Below, piece after piece: positions 55,101-64,000 of a stretch of DNA of 64,000 nucleotides. The DNA comes from Siphonodentalium dalli (lineage: Eukaryota; Mollusca; Scaphopoda; Gadilida; Siphonodentaliidae): the NCBI GenBank assembly GCA_032622095.1, contig CP136065.1, forward strand, positions 22,992,134 to 23,056,133, given 5' to 3'. A program made the position numbers and the translations under genes. Numbering within the stretch: the first letter of the stretch is position 1; each line of letters begins with the position of its first letter. Below the pieces are notes generated by a model. The model was not told the origin of the DNA. It worked only from the letters and a program-made list of their open reading frames with translations, and made no database searches.

Positions 55101-55301
55101 TTGGTCGAGTTGGGTAACAAACTCTACCTATGGTTTGATGAATGACAGTGGGCGTCCATCGATCTGTCCATGTTGGAATGTAACGCAATAACTTTAACAA
55201 CCATAATCTATTTTGACCAAATTTGAATCCTATGGCTTCTACTCATGAATCTCTTGAATGAGTGAGAAAATCAGTTCTGCCTGAATTATTTTCTTGAGTT
55301 A

Positions 55302-55514
55302 CAGTAATGCCCTAAATAATCGACTCCTTAACCACAGCAAAATTATGGGTATTTTTTCAGGATTTAGTCGGAATTATGGCTTGTTGCCATTCATCGGAAA
55401 GCTCTCACTGAGATCTTTCCGATGAATGGCAACAAGCCATATTTTCGACTAAAACCTGAAAAATTACCCATAATTCTGCTGTGGTTAAGGAGTCGATTAT
55501 TTAGGGCTTTACTG
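55302..55514. mobile_element. family A MITE, copy 6
   Basis: CAGTAATGCCCTAAATAATC ... GATTATTTAGGGCTTTACTG; left TA intact, right flank TG. Confidence 0.9.
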
Positions 55515-55897
55515 TGTGCCTCCTGTATTGTTTACCGGGTGTTTATTTCGCGATATAAGACATAATCTTATTTTGTTCAACTTAGAATCATGGCTTCTAC
55601 TCATGAAACTCTTGGACCAGTTTGCTAACCAGTCCTGCCAATATTTTTGTCAGGAGTTATGCATCCTGGATTGTTGACAGGATTCTACTTCGTGACACAA
55701 GTGGGATGACTTTAACAAACATAATCCAATTTTGACATTGTAATCATAGCATCTACTCATGAAACTCTTTGATGAGTTCGAAAACCAGTCCTGCAAAAAT
55801 GGAGTTATATTGGGTGTCTATTTTGTGATGTAAGCATGATAACTTGAACAAACATAATCAGATTTTGACCAAATTTGAATCATAGCTTTTTCAGGAG

Positions 55898-56282
55898 CAA
55901 GCCTTGAAATAGGGTGTCTGTCATTTGCAGAATGAGGTCCCCAGAGGGTGAATTTAGTGATGCTACCCCACATAGTGGGCTATCATCACCAAATTCACCC
56001 TCTGGGAACCTCATTCTATTTCTTTTTTAGTTTAGTTTTTTCTATATCCCCAAATTGGTAGATGACACATTGCATTGTGTTCCCAATGGGTGTACATCAC
56101 GCTATTCACAATTTGGGAACTTCAATCTCAGTTTATGTCTCCCAAAGCAGATAGGGCCATGTAGAATGAGGTCCCCAGAGGCTGAATTTGGTGATGATAG
56201 CCCGCTATGTGGGGTAGCATCACTAAATTCACCCTCTGGGGACCTCATTCTGCAAATGACAGACACCCTATTTCAAGGCTTT
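55898..56282. mobile_element. family C MITE
   Basis: CAAGCCTTGAAATAGGGTGT ... CACCCTATTTCAAGGCTT with 8-bp duplication TTCAGGAG (55890-55897, 56283-56290). Confidence 0.92.
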
Positions 56283-56418
56283 TTCAGGAGTTATGACTCC
56301 TGGATTGTTTACCAGTAGAGTATCTTATTTCACTACTTATAGCGATAACTGTAAACAAAGGTAATCCCATTTTGACCAAATTTGGTTCATGAGTTCTACT
56401 CAAGCACAGGTTTCTTAA

Positions 56419-56647
56419 CACTTCCATGACTGGAGCTTTCTGAAATTTTGCAAAAAACCTATGCCGATGTGTTCTCTTGTATATGTGAGTCTTCCACGGA
56501 GCCTCGCATATTATAAGAGAATACATTGGCCTAACTATATTTACATTGACCTTGCAAGCCAGTGCTATGGGAGACTCATATATATAAGAGAATGCACTGG
56601 CACATGATCTTTAATGCTGCACCAGCCCAGCTCCCATCATGAAAGTG
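56419..56647. mobile_element. family Q MITE
   Basis: CACTTCCATGACTGGAGCTT ... AGCTCCCATCATGAAAGTG between TTAA 56415-56418 and 56648-56651. Confidence 0.88.
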
Positions 56648-56654
56648 TTAAGCC

Positions 56655-57109
56655 CAAGCCTGAGTTTAGTGTGCCTGTCATTTGCAGAATAAGGTCCCCA
56701 GAGGGTGAATTTAGTGACGCTATCCTACATAGTGGGCTAGCATCACCAAATTCACCCTCTGGGGACCTCATTCTGCTTAGTCTTCATCTTCTCTGGAAAG
56801 TTTTTTTATTATCAAATTTCTATAAAAACTTCTTCACATAGTTTCTATTTATTTTTTAGTTTAGTTTCTCTATATCTCCAAATTGGCAGATGACACATTG
56901 CATAATCAAGGTCCCCAATGGGTGTACTTCACAATATTCACCATTTTGGAATTTGCATCTATGTCTCCCATAGCAGATGAGGTCATGCAGAATAAGGTTC
57001 CCAGAGGGTGAATTTAGTGATGCTAGCCCACTATGCGGGATAGCGTCACTAAATTCACCCTCTGGGGGACCTAATTCTGCAAATGACAGGCACACTAAAC
57101 TCAGGCTTG
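56655..57109. mobile_element. family C MITE inserted at the edge of the Q MITE
   Basis: CAAGCCTGAGTTTAGTGTGC ... CACACTAAACTCAGGCTTG. The 8-bp duplication GTTAAGCC / GATAAGCC (one mismatch) includes the TTAA of the neighbouring Q element, so C landed after Q. Confidence 0.92.
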
Positions 57110-57228
57110 GATAAGCCACAACTCATCCACAGCATCTCAGGTACATACCTCTTGTTTATAATTAAATACTTCAACTCTTTGGAGGCTGAATGGATTTAGT
57201 TACAAAAGTAGACATTGCAATAATTTAA

Positions 57229-57663
57229 AGGTACTCAATCCGATCAGAGGGTCCCCATACATCAAGATACAATAACATTTCTTCAAAATATGCTCTAGTT
57301 ATCAGAATCGATTTATTGCAACAAAATAATGCTAACCACTGTCAACTATGGTATCAAATTTCCCAAAACTTGTTATCAACATTTTGATCAACAAAATATG
57401 GCCGTATTATCAATTTGTTTTGCCATATTACCACTTGATTTTAGAGTTATCCGTCTTCATCTGCAATTTGTCCGAGACCGTCCGTTTGACCACGTGTTTC
57501 TGGGCCACATATTATTGCACATCTCGAGAAATAACAAACTTTAAAAATCAATATCTGATCACTCTGAGCTTTTATGGGTGGGTTCTTCGACTCGAATAAA
57601 ATATTTTTTACCACGAGGCCAAAGAAATAGTAATTTAGGAGAGTCTGATCGGATTGAGTACCT
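57229..57663. mobile_element. family E MITE, complete
   Basis: AGGTACTCAATCCGATCAGA ... CTGATCGGATTGAGTACCT between TTAA 57225-57228 and 57664-57667. Its single 32-bp unit is at about 57325. Confidence 0.92.
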
Positions 57664-57699
57664 TTAATAGGTGTTTGTCACTCTTCCAGAAAGCACAGG

Positions 57700-58070
57700 T
57701 GTGGAACTACTTTAATGGCAATTTAATTGAGGTCAGTACTGCTTCAAGAACTCAACATTGTCAGGTTTGCACTGGAAAATTGTGAACATCCATTTTGCAA
57801 GAATTGATATAAACCTATAAGTTTTAGCCTCACTTTTAGCTCATATGTCCATAGCCAAATTCCCAGCTTATCAGCTATCTCTAACACTGGCCTTTTTTAC
57901 AGTTGATTGCTCCCAGCTTGAGTGGACTGACCTGCATACTAACATTGGGCTAGTTCCTCGATGTAACAGTTCATGGTAATGGCTTCTCACAATTTTCTGC
58001 CACACACCTGACATAATGTTGAGATTCTTGAAGCAGTGTTGAACTCAATTAAATTACCATTCAAGCCTTT
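57700..58070. repeat. imperfect foldback element, ~100-bp arms
   Basis: TTTAATTGAGGTCAGTACTG, TTCAAGAACTCAACATTGTC and GAAAATTGTGA on the left are mirrored by TCACAATTTTC, GACATAATGTTGAGATTCTT and AACTCAATTAAATTACCATT on the right. No target duplication recognised. Confidence 0.75.
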
Positions 58071-59330
58071 TACTAGATCAGATCGTGTACTTTTTATGGC
58101 AGATAGCATAAGATTCCTTCATGTGGTGTACTAGCTTAACAATTACGTAGTTTTCTGTGTAGGTCCATGTAAACTTTCCACCTCCTGACATAGCTCAAGA
58201 CATGGAAACCCCTTAAAGGAGGCAGCAGTCAATGATTGATCTTACCGACACAAAGGTGTGGAATCAATACAGAACATAACAGATCATAATCTCAAATCTA
58301 TTATGGAACTCATTGTGAATGGCGCATCATTAGAGTTCACTCAAGCTCACTCTGATAAAAATATGCTCAATTAAGATGAGCATTGTGTTGTCTATATATT
58401 CTGTGCTGAAATCAGTCCCTCTATTTATATACTTCAATAGAACTGGTCCATATCTGGAGAACTTTGGTTACTTTACAAAGCAGAGTGCACCTTATGTATA
58501 CATAATTTGGTAGGATAGGGACAAAACAGGTTGACTTTCAAACTTTGTATGCTATGACAAAAAATTACCATTCATTGAAATTTATCCCCTGTTTTATATT
58601 TGTTCACACAAGATTAAGACAAACTCTCTTATTCCCACCATATCAGAAATAAGCCTTTTAACTGGTTCGCGATTTTCAAGATGGCCGATGGTTCCATATG
58701 GTCCGATTCCTAGCTTTTTATCCAACCCACCGGTAAAAGCCGGTAAAAGGTCAAAGTTGAGAAGTAGCATCCATTTCTACCATTTGTAAACATTCGACAG
58801 CTGAGTGCGAGAATTTTTTATCAACATTCTATGGCTTAATTTCATTTATTCTGAGTGCATCTACGTGTTTAAGAATTGTTTTGTGGCCATGTCATCTATA
58901 GAGTTAGGATCTGGTGACGATGCAGACATTCAGACGCCCTTTTTTGTCAACGAACTTCCCATAAGTTACTGATAAATAGCGAGTTCTTGCGTTAAAAAAA
59001 TAACTCAAAAACATACGTGATACATCCAATCCATCTACTGTGCGAAACCTATGTATCGTATGTATCCAGGGTGAGTGTTTAAATAGTTTTATGAAGTTCC
59101 TGCACCTGCGATACGATAACGACCTGTTGCCATTTTATTTTGGGAATTCCCAGACTGGAGTCATATGCTAAACATAGATGCTACTTGTTAACTTTGACCT
59201 CCGGAGACCAAATGGCGGATTCGCCGCGAGTAAGTGAAATCACTTATATACTAAAAAGAAACGCTCTTTACTGTTTCATACTTGAGAAAATGATGGTGTC
59301 AATGACACTAACTCAAATTTGAGAGGCAAT
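58071..59330. other. intergenic, no gene
   Basis: No supported ORF. CAAGATGGCCGATGG near 58678 looks like a start-codon context but no reading frame follows. Confidence 0.4.
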
Positions 59331-59349
59331 TTTAACAAATTTCAGAAAA

Positions 59350-59585
59350 ATGGGATGGTTCCCATCTAGAGGTCACCCTGAAGATCCATATAAAGTTTGG
59401 TTACTATCGGATGAGGGATATGGCCTGTAGGGTGTCCCAAAGGATTTAGTAATTCAAAGAGTAAATTAAAAAAAATTTAAAAATAAGAAAAAACATCGAT
59501 GGTTCCCATCTAGTGGTCACCCTGAACATCGATATGAAGTTTGATGACGATCGGGTGAGGGATGTGGCCTGCAGGGTGTGCTAAA
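59350..59585 (+). repeat. two diverged direct repeats (~170-bp spacing)
   Basis: 'GATGGTTCCCATCTAGAGGT', CACCCTGAAGATC and GATGTGGCCTG-like phrases occur at about 59353-59440 and 59500-59580. Confidence 0.7.
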
Positions 59586-59606
59586 GGAAATTGTTCACAG
59601 AGTTAA

Positions 59607-60007
59607 CCCTTTACCCAACAGAAGGGCCCTGTGCCAATGCATTCTCTTATATATGCGAGTCGACCATAGGTCGCCTCGCATATATAAGAGAATGCATTGG
59701 CTTAACACATTAAAAATGATCAAATTGTCAAAGAATGTAGAAAATATTATAAGAAAAAATGGTAAAAAGTGTTAATTTTTTTTTTTTAGGCCAATGCATT
59801 CTCTTATATATGCGAGGCGACCTATGATCGACTCGCATATATAAGAGAATGCATTGGCACAGGGCATAACTGTAACCATCACAATGTGGTCAATGAACCG
59901 GTTCCAATGATATCCATATTTGTATGGTGTTATTGAGACAGACCGAAGATATTTTAGGCTGTTGAAGCTTTATATGGGCGTTTTTTGTCGGTTTGTTGGG
60001 TAAAGGG
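59607..60007. mobile_element. family P MITE, inverted copy
   Basis: CCCTTTACCCAACAGAAGGG ... TTTGTTGGGTAAAGGG between TTAA 59603-59606 and 60008-60011; opposite orientation to 51035-51426. Confidence 0.92.
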
Positions 60008-60178
60008 TTAAGCTGAAAATGGGATGTGATTTTTTATAAATTCTATGACCTCAATAACTCTTTCTACTGCATATAATGTCAACACAGAAGTACCTCACAT
60101 ATTTATTGGCTTTATATGATTACCCAGGACGTAAAACAGGTGAGCAATTTGAGACTTCAAACCACCATGTGCCCTTAA

Positions 60179-60640
60179 AGGGGTGCTGTACACCAATTTC
60201 CAATAAATTCCTGGTAATAAAGATCTAATATCGGTAATGTATAGAAAACTAATTTATTTGAGTCCAAGATCATACTCATACTGAGTCTATTGCACTCCCA
60301 TCAACTTTTCATTTCTGTACGGTTGCGGGCTTCCCCCAAATTACGTCACACCGCGCTAAATATAAATGTAAACATTCAGGTTATCTTAAACTCAAATTTA
60401 ATAATTTAATATCAATTCAATTTATGGCTGCTGCCATAAATTAAGGTATGAATTTCCAAGTACAAGACATAATTAAATTAATTGATGGAAAATGGATGGG
60501 CAATGCGTGGCACACACCGTGCAAAAAGATATGTTCATACAGGCTCAAGCTACTCACTGACAGTACATGTACAATAAAATTAATCAGTATTTGGGACTAG
60601 TATGCACATAATATAATGTTTATTTGATACGTTTTCCTGA
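60179..60640. mobile_element. family G MITE, one-ended inverted copy
   Basis: AGGGGTGCTGTACACCA after TTAA (60175-60178), then sequence matching the complete family G copy (35010-35590) in reverse, including CTCAAGCTACTCACTGACAG and GGGACTAGTATGCACATAAT. The far terminus is missing. Confidence 0.75.
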
Positions 60641-60956
60641 AAAATGTAAAGAAATCAATATATTGATGGCAAGTGTTCTATTTTTGCGTTCTGGCTTATC
60701 TGCCATCTGTAACATATACTCTAGTAGCTGAGGGCGTTTTGTATGCACTTTTATGTCCAGAGCAAAACTCTTCACGAATCCACTAATTGAAGGTACACGA
60801 ACAATATTTGGTTGGTGACACATTTCCCATTGAGGGCGAAATGGGTCAAATGGCCACGCCCCTTTTTGCGCGAAGTACTACCACCCGCCGTGACTATATC
60901 TCCAGAACCGTTAGCCAAAGGGGGTCGTGTGACCACTCAAAATGTGCGGAATGGCC

Positions 60957-61270
60957 ACATTATGGGGGGTCAGTAATACATTTTCATATCCAAAAGTCAA
61001 TGGTTTTTAAGATAATTGCCAAAAACCAAAAAAAAACAATTTTAAGGGCCCAATTTTGGGGTTCAGCACTTTTATCTCAAAGCTGAGCCCCCAATTCGAA
61101 TTTTATTGATCTATATCCATCGGTGCCACATATAGGTATAATTTCTGTACCATTATCGGATGGGATTGACCTCCAAGGAGCTCTTGACCCTGAAAATCCA
61201 CATTATGGGGGGTCAGTAATACATTTTCATATCCAAAAGTCAATGGTTTTTAAGATAATTGCCAAAAACC
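60957..61270 (+). repeat. left arm of a large inverted repeat, with an inner direct repeat
   Basis: About 60979-61190 is the reverse complement of 63788-64000 ('CATTTTCATATCCAAAAGTC', CCCAATTTTGGGGTTCAGCA, CCATTATCGGATGGGATTGA and so on). The first ~70 bp (CCACATTATGGGGGGTCAGT...) recur directly at about 61199-61270. Confidence 0.9.
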
Positions 61271-63787
61271 GATTTCAGCATGTTACGCACCACAAGTATA
61301 CAATACCACCAAGGCCACAGCATATGTATGACACTTTTTAAAGAACTATCCGAATTCTCTGATCGACTTAAGAGCACAATTGACCACACCCAATGAGATT
61401 AGCTGGAAATTGCTGCTGAGGATGTGTTGATCCCGACACACAACGTGAGCTCTTCATGACTGAACATGCCTTGGAAACTGGTGTGCTTTACCGAAAATCA
61501 GGTAACAATTGTGCTCTAATCAACAGAAATGTACAGATTGAACAAAACAGGTTTTCAAAATTTGTTATCAACATTTAACAGCTGATCTGATTTAAGTGAC
61601 CAAGATATGAAACATGCTAAACACTTTTACTAAATGGAATGACCAGCTCTTTGCTTCATGCAGCAGCCACATGTTGCAATCCTAAAATGGGTATTGCACC
61701 TGGGCATAGTAAAAACATGTTGTAATCAGATGGGAGATGACCATATATACCAGTATATATTTCAGAAGTAATCAATTCTTACAAAAGGACACCTCATCTC
61801 ACAAAAAGTTTTAGGAAATGATGGAATGATCACTATTCAATCAATAGTAGAATGAGCCTTTGTCAGTCCCACATTAGTTTTGATTGGCCATGATAGTTGC
61901 ATCACTTGCAGGTTGGAGAAGATGAGGGTCTATAATTTCACTAACATAATTCTTCATAATAGCTAATAGCCCTCATAACTTACCATTTTAAAGATATTTT
62001 CATTTTCAATACCACCTCAGGTTAAGTGGTCCTGCTAATTTTATATTATGCTGATGGGTACTGCTCGATTGATATGTTTGTAGGTCAAAGCAATTCTGTC
62101 AAGTACCATCATTTTACCTAAAGTTGGTTATTTTTGCATTGTTTGGCTAACCCGAGCAATTTGTGCAAAAGTCAGTGTCTGTATGCAACATTCAAGAACA
62201 ATATACTTCAAAATTTTATTGTGTACGCTGATGTTTGGTAAACAACAGGAATAGTCATCTCAATTATGGCCAGTTTGTAAAAACCAGCACCCATTATTAA
62301 AATATTTCACAATATACATGTTTTTTAATGTTTTCTACACATTGTGGCTTATCCTCGATTCGTTCAGATCACTTTGCTCTACCTGAATATCATACCAAAT
62401 GTATTAGCATCACCACTAAACTTGGGATGAATACTGCCAAATGAATATATTGTGATAAGAGCAGTGGAAAAATAATGGTTGAGTCTTTTCTAAATATAAT
62501 TCTAGTAAAACCTACACAATACCGTCTTGGTCTGATAAGACTCAGAGTCATGTTTATTTAGGAGTATAGACATGAAGTCCACCAGTTTCATGAAAATTAA
62601 ATGGGCTCTGCACTAGTAACATCTGGACTCCTGGGACCCATTAATATTGACAAATGCAACACAAATGAAAAATACATAGTAACTTTCCTCAAACATAGAT
62701 TATAACCTGACAATCATTGTGTTTGAATCAGTGTACATATGTATATGTAGGCATGGCCATAGCATGTTTTTGAAATACTGCAGAGTGCAGACCATAAATT
62801 TCACTAGAATATACATGTAGTTACTGCATGTACATCACACACATAAGACGACTGACACACATAAACGTACCTGCAGGGTTCACAATATTTGACATGTAAA
62901 GTATATATATATCTCCTGTGCCTATAACATCAAACCAAACGGTTTACAGTACTTTTACTGACATTTTTGGAGTGGCACATATACATACATCAAAAATAAA
63001 AGTCAATTTAAAGGGACGAAATGAAAAATAAATTTGTGCAACTATAATGGAGATCTATATTGCATTACAACATCCACAAATCTACAAAATCTACAAAAAC
63101 ATCTGACTATCATAGATATTGGTAATGTGATCATTTTTCCTTGATAAGTTGAAACATGAGGGAGGATTGCATAGCATGGCTACATGCAGAATGTAGATTT
63201 GTATGTATTTATATCTGCATATCAACTGATGCTTGTATTTTTCTTCTAACTCACTCCAGGCTAGCCATTATTTGTTCTAGAATAATGTACATGTTAGGGA
63301 AATTGTAGAACCTTTATACAAAATGGTGATGCAGCCAATCAAAATTGATGTGGGACTGATAAAGACACAACCTGCTCGACTACTGAATCATACTGATTGA
63401 TCAAATTGTAGTAACTCAACATTTATTAAACCTACTTGTGGGCTGAGTATAATTCAATTCAACATTAGAATACCATAAAAACACCCTGTTCTCCCATAAG
63501 TTTAAAGAAAATAACACATTGAACTCATTTACAAGTATATTGCTAATGTGATATATGTCATTCCATTTATAACCATTTTGGCAGCCATCTCACATCAAAG
63601 GCCATGAAATCTAGATAACAAAAGATGAACTACATTCAAATTATATCACCAGGTAACCTTTTTGAAGGAGTTTTAGGTTACTGATCAAATACCGTATAAT
63701 TGATGATTTCCTCAACATCTTTGTTATTGGAAAAATGTCTGTTTTTCATTCTACGACCAATATATTCCATCCAAAAACCTTATTTTC
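61271..63787. other. interior of the large inverted repeat, no gene
   Basis: About 2.5 kb of AT-rich DNA without a recognisable ORF, transposase or RNA gene. Confidence 0.45.
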
Positions 63788-64000
63788 AGCGTCAAGAGCT
63801 CCTTGGAGGTCAATCCCATCCGATAATGGTACAGAAATTATACCTATATGTGGCACCGATGGATATAGATCAATAAAATTCGAATTGGGGGCTCAGCTTT
63901 GAGATAAAAGTGCTGAACCCCAAAATTGGGCCCTTAAAATGGATTGTTTTTGGTTTTTGGCAATTATCTTAAAAACCATTGACTTTTGGATATGAAAATG
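63788..64000 (-). repeat. right arm of the large inverted repeat (cut by window end)
   Basis: Reverse complement of about 60979-61190, nearly identical. The arm continues past the window. Confidence 0.9.

Larger units (their letters stand above)
55101..56412 (+). repeat. diverged tandem units (TTTGACCAAATTTGAAT)
   Basis: Units containing ACAAACATAATC, TTTTGACCAAATTTGAATC and GGCTTCTACTCATGAAACTC recur about five times. The array is interrupted by family A copy 6 and a family C copy, both inserted later. Confidence 0.7.

Overview
This is AT-rich eukaryotic (metazoan) DNA, most likely from a mollusc, perhaps a bivalve. The reasons are split, intron-containing genes, a very dense load of short inverted-repeat transposons, CR1/Jockey-like LINEs, a Helentron-like element, and repeat families with a molluscan look (TATACCCCC..., TATACGCC..., AGCTCACCTGAGAC...). 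The species assignment is inference. No prokaryotic gene, CRISPR array or operon is present.

Two host genes can be reconstructed. (1) A ZNF830 (CCDC16/Omcg1) orthologue on the + strand runs from an ATG at 8186 to a stop at 40061, about 32 kb. I see eight exons with consistent phases (8186-8298, 29993-30089, 30673-30688, 30997-31148, 36143-36273, 37177-37254, 38337-38413, 39908-40061). The exon expected to carry the C2H2 zinc finger, which should lie in the 21.7-kb first intron, was not found. (2) A secretin/adhesion-type (Methuselah-like) seven-transmembrane receptor on the - strand has a signal-peptide exon at 54151-54205 and one large exon at 46768-48551.

Layout. 1-4157: three tandem copies of a ~1.6-kb unit. 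4497-~8110: a decayed EN-RT LINE (- strand) ending just upstream of the ZNF830 start codon. 8299-29992 (ZNF830 intron 1): a 4.5-kb hAT element with 8-bp target duplications and a BED-finger remnant (9266-13738), six copies of a 14-bp motif (14.3-16.2 kb), a P-element/THAP-like transposase relic (16.9-17.9 kb), an RNase H LINE fragment (18.5-19.3 kb), a Helentron-like element (19602-22193), a second LINE (22194-25147) and foldback MITEs. 31121-32242: a 22 x 51-bp minisatellite built from the end of a ZNF830 exon plus its splice donor. 32.2-40 kb: remaining exons among MITEs. 40.7-41.8 kb: a 33-bp minisatellite. 42-46.7 kb: nested TTAA and TA MITEs. 46.8-54.2 kb: the receptor and its MITE-filled intron. 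54.2-64 kb: intergenic, with more MITEs and one arm pair of a ~3-kb inverted repeat cut by the window edge.

The window is mainly a record of nested short DNA transposons. Families are named here for convenience: A (TA target, ~213-bp foldback), C (8-bp target, CAAGCC...GGCTTG ends), P/Q/R (TTAA target, ends CCCTTT or CACTTCC), E and G (TTAA target, other ends), F, H and K. Three separate minisatellites have expanded, one across a splice donor and one inside a family E MITE. The long ORFs over the minisatellites are by-products of unit lengths divisible by three.
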